Assembly: GCA_021399435.1 (NCBI GenBank)
Contig: JAJTUP010000003.1
Location: 1,674,001-1,738,000, forward strand
Direction of reading: 5' to 3'
Origin: Diaporthe sp. PMI_573
Lineage: Eukaryota > Ascomycota > Sordariomycetes > Diaporthales > Diaporthaceae
Length of the DNA: 64,000 nucleotides
Shown one piece after another: positions 58,576 to 64,000 of this stretch (its first letter is position 1; each line of letters begins with the position of its first letter). The notes beneath the pieces were generated by a model, which saw nothing but the letters and a program-made list of their open reading frames with translations, was not told the DNA's origin and did not search any database. The position numbers were made by a program, and so were the translations under genes.

Positions 58576-60364
58576 ATGGCTGGTCTCTTGGCCCTTGTCC
58601 AGGGCTTGCTGTCGCACGTCAAGCAGGAGCACTTGGTTGTGCTCGCCATAACCTTTGCCGTTGTTTGCGTCTCCACGCGAATCATCAGTGGCAACAATGC
58701 CCGCCCCAGCGTCGACTCCCACAGTGGAGGAGCCAAGATAGCTCCTGCAGTCCCTTACTGGGTCCCCTATCTGGGCCATATACCTCAGATGGTTTTCAGC
58801 TCCGAGAGCTTCCTCGCAGGCCTTCGTAAGCTCTATCCCGGCGGCGCCTTCTCGCTCAACTTCCTCGGCGGTGTGCATACGGTCATCTTCAAGCCTGGCC
58901 TCACGGCATCCCTGATCAATCAGCCGGTGCATATTGCTGACGGCCATGCATCGTCGAAGCACCTGATGAAGAGCAACTTCGGCTGGCCGAGAAGTAAGGC
59001 CAGCATGGAGACGTACGACAAGATGCTCGATGAACTCGTCGCTCTCTACAAAATTCTGAATTCAGAGCCGTCACTCGGTCAGATGGTGGACAGGACTGTA
59101 CAGCGGCTGCGACACAACATTGCTGATTTGGTGACATTCAACGAGAGCGAGGTGGATCAGACTGAATGGGAGAGATACGCGGGTGCAGAGACGGTCCAGG
59201 ACAAAACGGGAGAGCAGGTCGTTGAAGCCGACCTATACGATCTCGTGCGCAACTTCATCGCCATGACAGCCAACGTCTCGCTGTTCGGCACCGACTTTGT
59301 CGAGAACTACCCGCGGTTCTGGGAGCACCTGTGGAGGTTCGATGACGGGTTCATGGCTCTCGCAGCAGATCTCCCCGCCTGGCTCCCCATCCAAAAGGCA
59401 ATTGCTGCCCGCCGCGCGCGGTCCGAAGCCATGGCGTGCCTCCGCGAGTTCGAAAGCGCCCTCGAGGCGGATCGCGAGGGGCAGAAACCCAAGCCCGAGT
59501 GGCTTGACATCGACAACGTCAGCCCTCTGATTCAGAGCCGCGTGGACGAGGTTTACCGCAAGTATAATCTGACAATCGAGCAGCGAGCTTCAAGCGAGTT
59601 CGGTTTGGCCTGGGCCATGAACGCGAACTCCAACCCGCTCGTGTTCTGGATGCTTTGGCGGATCAACTCCGATGCGGTCCTGCTTGCCCGGATCAGGGAT
59701 GAGATCGAACCATACATCGTCGTTGAGAAGCCAGCGCACGGGTTCGGATCTGCATTCAAAGCAGCCCTGAGGATCGATAGCATTGACGTGGATGGGTTGG
59801 TTAACGAGTGTCCCTTGCTCAAAGCAGCATATATCGAAACCCTGCGGGTAGACGTCGGCGCGTGGAGCTTCAAGGTGATTCGGGAGGATGTCATCATCAG
59901 CGATAAGGACGCGTCCTCGGAGAAGTTCTTGCTCCAAAAAGGAACGTATGCGCACGGAGCCCACGAGCTGAACCACACGAATCCCGATGTTTTTGAAGAC
60001 CCCAAGGAGTGGTCCATTGGAAGACATATCAAGTGGGAAGCTTCGAACGAGAAGGGTGAGAAACGGCCTGTTGGCGCAGATATGGGCCTTGTGAGGCCAT
60101 ATGGTAAGTCTTCGTCAGAGTAATCCTGTTATTCTGAACTGGGCTTTACTAATGCCCTTCGCAGGTGGAGGAGTAAGCATGTGCAAAGGTCGACAGTTCG
60201 CCGTCAAGGAGATTTTGATTTTCACTGCCGCTATCCTCACTACATACGACATGGGACCAGTTGGTGGCGGGCCCTGGAAGTTGCCCAAGCAAAGCAACGG
60301 TGCCGGTACAAAGCACCCGGCGTCATCCACGCGGGTATGGATTAAGGCCCGAGCGACGTCGTAA
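58576..60364 (+). CDS. Cytochrome P450, CYP7/CYP8-like
   Basis: The coding sequence is join(58576..60103, 60165..60364): a 61-nt intron and 575 residues. An N-terminal membrane anchor (LVVLAITFAVVCVSTRII, about 20-37) precedes the Pro-rich PAVPYWVPYLGHIP. Helix I reads LAWAMNANSNPLVFWMLWRI: the usual Ala/Gly-Gly-x-Asp/Glu-Thr motif is replaced by an ANSNP-type segment, as in CYP7/CYP8-like enzymes. The ExxR motif is ETLR near 425. The intron falls just before the heme loop, which reads YGGGVSMCKGRQFA after splicing, with the cysteine as heme ligand. P450s of this type hydroxylate or isomerise steroids and lipids (CYP7), or act on peroxides (CYP8). The substrate here is unknown. Confidence 0.9.
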
Positions 60365-61257
60365 CGACAGTTCGACGTTTACTGGGCCTGAGATAATTGG
60401 TTCTCACAAATCTCAATCATCCGAGCTCTCTTGTGCCTCATGTTCCAATTTGGATGATCACCAACATGGGCAGGCATCTATCCTGTCTACACGGCCCATT
60501 GCCTATGTCTGTATGACCTGGGAGCCGTGACTGTACCCTTCATTGCGGCGTAACAATTCAAGCTGTGACACCTGCGTAGCAGAGATGCAAAAGCACGTAC
60601 GGTATTGTTCCCCCCCCCCCCGCATCTGCCACGGCAGCAGCTGCCGCGAGGTGTAGACGGGTTATCAGTCTTCTGCGGAGAAAACACGAAGGTGTATTTT
60701 GTTGCGGAACAGTTACCGCAGAAAGCCGCAATAGAGCAAGGACCCAAAGACAGTTGATTGACATCATGAGAGTATAAGGACAGCTGAACATATCTACGGT
60801 TCCAGGAAAGCCAGTCTACCTGTAATTGGGCGGCGTTCGTGATGCATGTCCGTGTGCCTTCGATTTTATCGAATGCCAGTGATTGACTGTTCTTACTGTC
60901 ACGAGGACGACAAGCGCCTCGTCTCGCATTCTCCGCGTTACTGGATTGAGCACGTGATCCTCTGAACTTTGTTAAAACGCCCCCTTTCGCTCGCCGTCCC
61001 CCCAAAAAAGCAATCCTCTCATAGCGGGGCTCAAGTGCTCCGGCAGTTGAGGCCAACTGGACTTACCCTCTCCCCACCCCGGGACCCCGTTGGTGCTTGT
61101 TCGTTCTGCTCTCTTTTTCTTCATCTTTCTCGGACGCGATTCGGCTATTTATGAGAGGCGCTGGAGCTTTTCAAGGGCACAGTAGAGCTGAAGTCAAATC
61201 CACTAGCCCTGTCATTATCTTGTCAGCCAACGTCATTGTCTCAATTTGATACATGGA
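60365..61257. other. Intergenic, no gene recognised
   Basis: This contains a run of C bases (about 60609-60620) and short overlapping frames without features. Confidence 0.5.
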
Positions 61258-61644
61258 TCATGGGATTACAAACGTGTAAAGACCGATTTTATCGTAGATA
61301 CACTGCAAGATATCCAAAGCAGGTATGCCTTCATCATCTATGGGAATGAAGCCTAAAAAGCCGTCGTTGTACGAGCTCAGCTGATCACATATCTCCATGC
61401 GCAGGCTCACTGGGAGCCTACGGCCACTTAGCGCCAGTTTTTCGACAATGGTCGCTATTGTACATAGTTGATCATCGCTTCGGGCGAGTGCTTGTATGAA
61501 ATTGGCCATGCAGGCGGTGTCGTCTGGGTGTGAATTCTGTATTCTCTCTTGGAAAATTCCAATTGCCCGAGCCGCGCGACATATTGTTATTATACGTAAA
61601 TGACCCAGGAGCTCGACGGGGCTTTCAAATTCGCTTGATCCCAT
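61258..61644 (-). CDS. Possible hypothetical protein or 3' exon, 128 residues
   Basis: This frame begins at the ATG at 61642-61644 (MGSSEFESPVELLGHLRIIT) and ends at 61258. The composition is protein-like, with alternating helical segments (ARAIGIFQERIQNS; QLCTIATIVEKLALSG; LDILQCIYDKIGLY). A potential acceptor (GAGCAG) lies directly upstream, so it may be the last exon of a longer gene. I recognise no family. Confidence 0.35.
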   Translation of the reverse strand: MGSSEFESPVELLGHLRIITICRAARAIGIFQERIQNSHPDDTACMANFIQALARSDDQLCTIATIVEKLALSGRRLPVSLRMEICDQLSSYNDGFLGFIPIDDEGIPALDILQCIYDKIGLYTFVIP

Positions 61645-64000
61645 TCTGCTCAGGATGAGGGTCAAGGGTCACAAGCCAATACGCAGTTGGGGGTAATGTG
61701 CAAGATGTTTGAGTTGAATGGAGAATGTGACAGCGCCCATGTAGTATGGTGTTTTGACTTCGAAAAAAGCATATCTCTGGTGCAGAAAACAATGACCAAC
61801 AGAATCTATTCGTGACTAAAAACATTCTGTGAACAATTCTATACTCATCCGTCAACAGAAGCTGATGGGTCAGGGGCGCATACAACAGAAGTACGCACAA
61901 GCATGATGTTGTGCGACATTCTTGCAGGGGTATGCTATATGTTTGCGGCGTATAAGTCATCTTTGTGCGCGGCTATGGCTATGTGTTCCGACCTCATAGT
62001 ATGCGAGTGTGGCCTGGTGCGATTTTAAACGATAACACAAGCCTACAAGCCCATTGTTTGCCTCTTCAAGGACAGCTCACTAGTCTAATACGTGTCATCA
62101 TCTAGCAAGACGTTACACAGGATGTTGACCTGGCGTACGCCTGGCCCCGTGACGTACCAGGTCCCGTGATGATACAGAACATGTTCTAAGGGTTTACCAA
62201 GATATTCATCAAGGCTTTTCGGTTACAAGAATGCATTTGTCAGACCCGGGGCGGATGGGTAGATGCTGCTTCAAACTTGGTTTCGGGTGAGGAATTTCCT
62301 CTGCGTCATGCGACATTGACGCACATGGAGGACTGGTAACGAATGCTTCCGTGAAATAGTCTACATCACACCTATATGCGACGGACGGACAATGAGTCCA
62401 TCCAATCCTGCGTAGAGATGAAAAGACGGGATATTTTCCCACAGCACTTGCGTCTCGAGGATGAGGGCCGCAGCCCCAACTTTCCAGATTTGCAATATGG
62501 TAAGGCTTCGCCTCGTGGAGGTGCTGAACAGCACCAAGTAGTCCATCTTTAGGAGACGACAAATATATCCCACTTCGGCGCTGACTCGCCTCGAGGTTGG
62601 TGGATTTGTCCATGAGTCGTCTCAGATTGCCCTAGCACGAGCCCTTGCCCTGTCTGCCTTGCATGATCCAGGAAATCGCATGGGAGCCTTTCAGCTCGGG
62701 TTCTGGGCCAATACGACCGTGTCAACTGGGGTTGCAGTGGCCCTGGCGATGTCTCACTGGCGGTCTCAGCCGTGGAATCAATGGACGTCAGCCCAGGTGG
62801 TTCTTCAGAGGTGGGTTCCAAGGAGCTGGGAATGTTTGCAGGCACACAGGCCAATCAAGGCCCTTGCTCTGTCTGTCGATGGAGGCAAAATGCGACCGAG
62901 ACGGTGTCGCCGCGGGTTGCATGCATGTGACCCCGATATGACATGGTCGGCATGGGATCCGATAAGTAATCGAGTGAGAGCCTGGTGCGCTGAAAGAGCC
63001 TGGGCAGTGCCAAGCACCGCCAAGCGATAGCGGGATTCTGGAACCCTTCTGATGGGATCTCATAAGGTAATCAGCCTGGATGCGACCCAAGCAGGATAGC
63101 ATCGGGCTCTTGGCAAACTGCGGAGGCGTTTTCCTAGGCTCTGCTCGTAAATCGCTCGATCTGCACGAAGCACCAAGACCCGAGTCCCGATACTTTTTGG
63201 CCTCGGGTGGCTGCGCCATGCTCAGGAACGAGGCTTGAACTGCTGGGCTTCCGCTTCAAGCATCTCTTGTCCAAGGTGCTTGTTTGTGTGCCTTACAGAT
63301 TTCGTGTCCGATGTCATCTGGCCTACAAACATGCATTCACAGGCCTTTATACGTCAGGCCCCACTCCCAGAAGAACGGGTCCTATCAGCAAATTCATTCT
63401 CCAAACACTTTACTTCCCCAGATTTGGGCCCCATATCGTCAACTACCACGCGACTCGTCCCCACCCCTGCTGGCAGTGGACTCGCAGGTGGAGACGACTA
63501 CGCAGGCCACGATAAGCTGACCTCGGGCGAACACTCGGGGCAGGGGGGCGGTGCTGGGCGTGACCAACTGGGGCATCAGCGCCGCCGCTTTATCTCTTGG
63601 CAGTGCAACGTTCCCCAGCTCCTCACTGGCAGGACTTGCCTTTGCCGGAAAGCCCATTAGAAGATTTGATTGCTCGTTGAGACAGGGCAGCGGTGCAGCC
63701 GCCATCCTCTGTGGGTTGATTTGCACTATTGCCTGTCAAGGTTGCCACAGCTCCCAGCCCATCCCTGTGTGCCAAGCTGAAGGAAGCAGCCTGTCCCCCG
63801 GCCATTCGCTGAGGAATGTGCCTAGCACGCCATATCTGGCCCGGTTACCAGGCATGTTGCTGTATGTAGCTTTCTGGGCGTGAAAATGGAGTTTTCCAGG
63901 TGAGGTGGGGATGAATGCGCCTCTGTTATAAGCCGCGTCAAGCCCCAACGTCGCTCTTCTGGAGCAAAACTTATTGCCTCTGGACTGCTCCCTCCCGTCC
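61645..64000. other. Right-end region, no gene recognised
   Basis: Many overlapping frames occur on both strands at 62.2-63.9 kb (for example 62209-62613 minus and 63235-63660 plus), but none shows a domain, a supported splice chain or a clear start. A gene running off the right edge is possible but cannot be shown. Confidence 0.4.

Noticed and set aside
55657..60620. Homopolymer runs of G (55657-55669) and C (60609-60620)
   Set aside because: Simple low-complexity tracts, with no further structure.
62209..63890. Several frames at the right end on both strands
   Set aside because: They conflict with one another, have no domains, and no splice chain could be supported. A gene continuing past the edge is possible but cannot be shown.

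Overview
The window is nuclear DNA of a filamentous ascomycete (Pezizomycotina), most likely a Sordariomycete. Three things point there: short GT-AG introns of about 48 to 140 nt with CTAAC/CTGAC-like branch sites, long gene-poor intergenic stretches, and a gene set typical of such fungi (a SCON-2/MET30-type F-box/WD40 protein, a velvet factor, a Clr5-domain protein, a rhodopsin-like PTH11-type membrane protein, CorA-like membrane proteins, and NudE). No bacterial operon, CRISPR array, phage, rRNA gene or intact transposon was seen. All splice junctions were assigned by eye from splice sites, frame closure and family alignment.

Layout. 0-2 kb: 3' part of a CorA-like membrane protein gene (+). 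2.6-4.9 kb: scon-2-like F-box/WD40 gene (-). 4.9-9.6 kb: a gene-poor interval with microsatellites. 9.6-11.2 kb: Clr5-domain protein (+). 12.8-13.2 kb: small two-helix membrane protein (+). 14.1-16.0 kb: F-box-like protein (+). 18.9-19.5 kb: short velvet-domain protein (+). 20.5-27.6 kb: acetyl-CoA carboxylase in four exons (-). 31.3-33.2 kb: NudE dynein regulator (-). 34.6-37.1 kb: GH95 alpha-L-fucosidase without a signal peptide (-), head-to-head with an MFS sugar transporter at 37.9-39.7 kb (+). 40.5-41.2 kb: hypothetical protein (-). 41.9-42.6 kb: a broken hexapeptide-repeat reading frame. 42.9-44.9 kb: a second CorA-like protein (-). 45-47 kb: AT-rich gene-free DNA. 47.3-48.9 kb: eight-exon rhodopsin-like receptor (-). 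51.0-52.9 kb: secreted berberine-bridge-type FAD oxidase (+), tail-to-tail with an SsuD-like flavin monooxygenase at 53.5-54.7 kb (-). 56.4-57.1 kb: tentative small membrane protein (-). 58.0-58.1 kb: a 15-bp tandem repeat. 58.6-60.4 kb: CYP7/CYP8-like cytochrome P450 (+). 61.3-64 kb: only weak coding candidates.

How the parts fit. acc1, nudE and the scon-2 homologue are housekeeping or core regulatory genes. Accessory functions lie between and beyond them. The best functional unit is the divergent fucosidase/transporter pair, which fits uptake of fucosylated sugars followed by hydrolysis inside the cell. The SCON-2 homologue (sulfur control) and the SsuD-like monooxygenase (possible sulfonate sulfur scavenging) share a sulfur theme but are 50 kb apart. 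The features least explained by standard annotation are the degenerate 18-bp hexapeptide repeat near 42 kb, the 15-bp repeat near 58 kb, a short diverged repeat shared by 37.16 and 41.71 kb, and recurrent TACCTAGGTA palindromes in the gene-free DNA.
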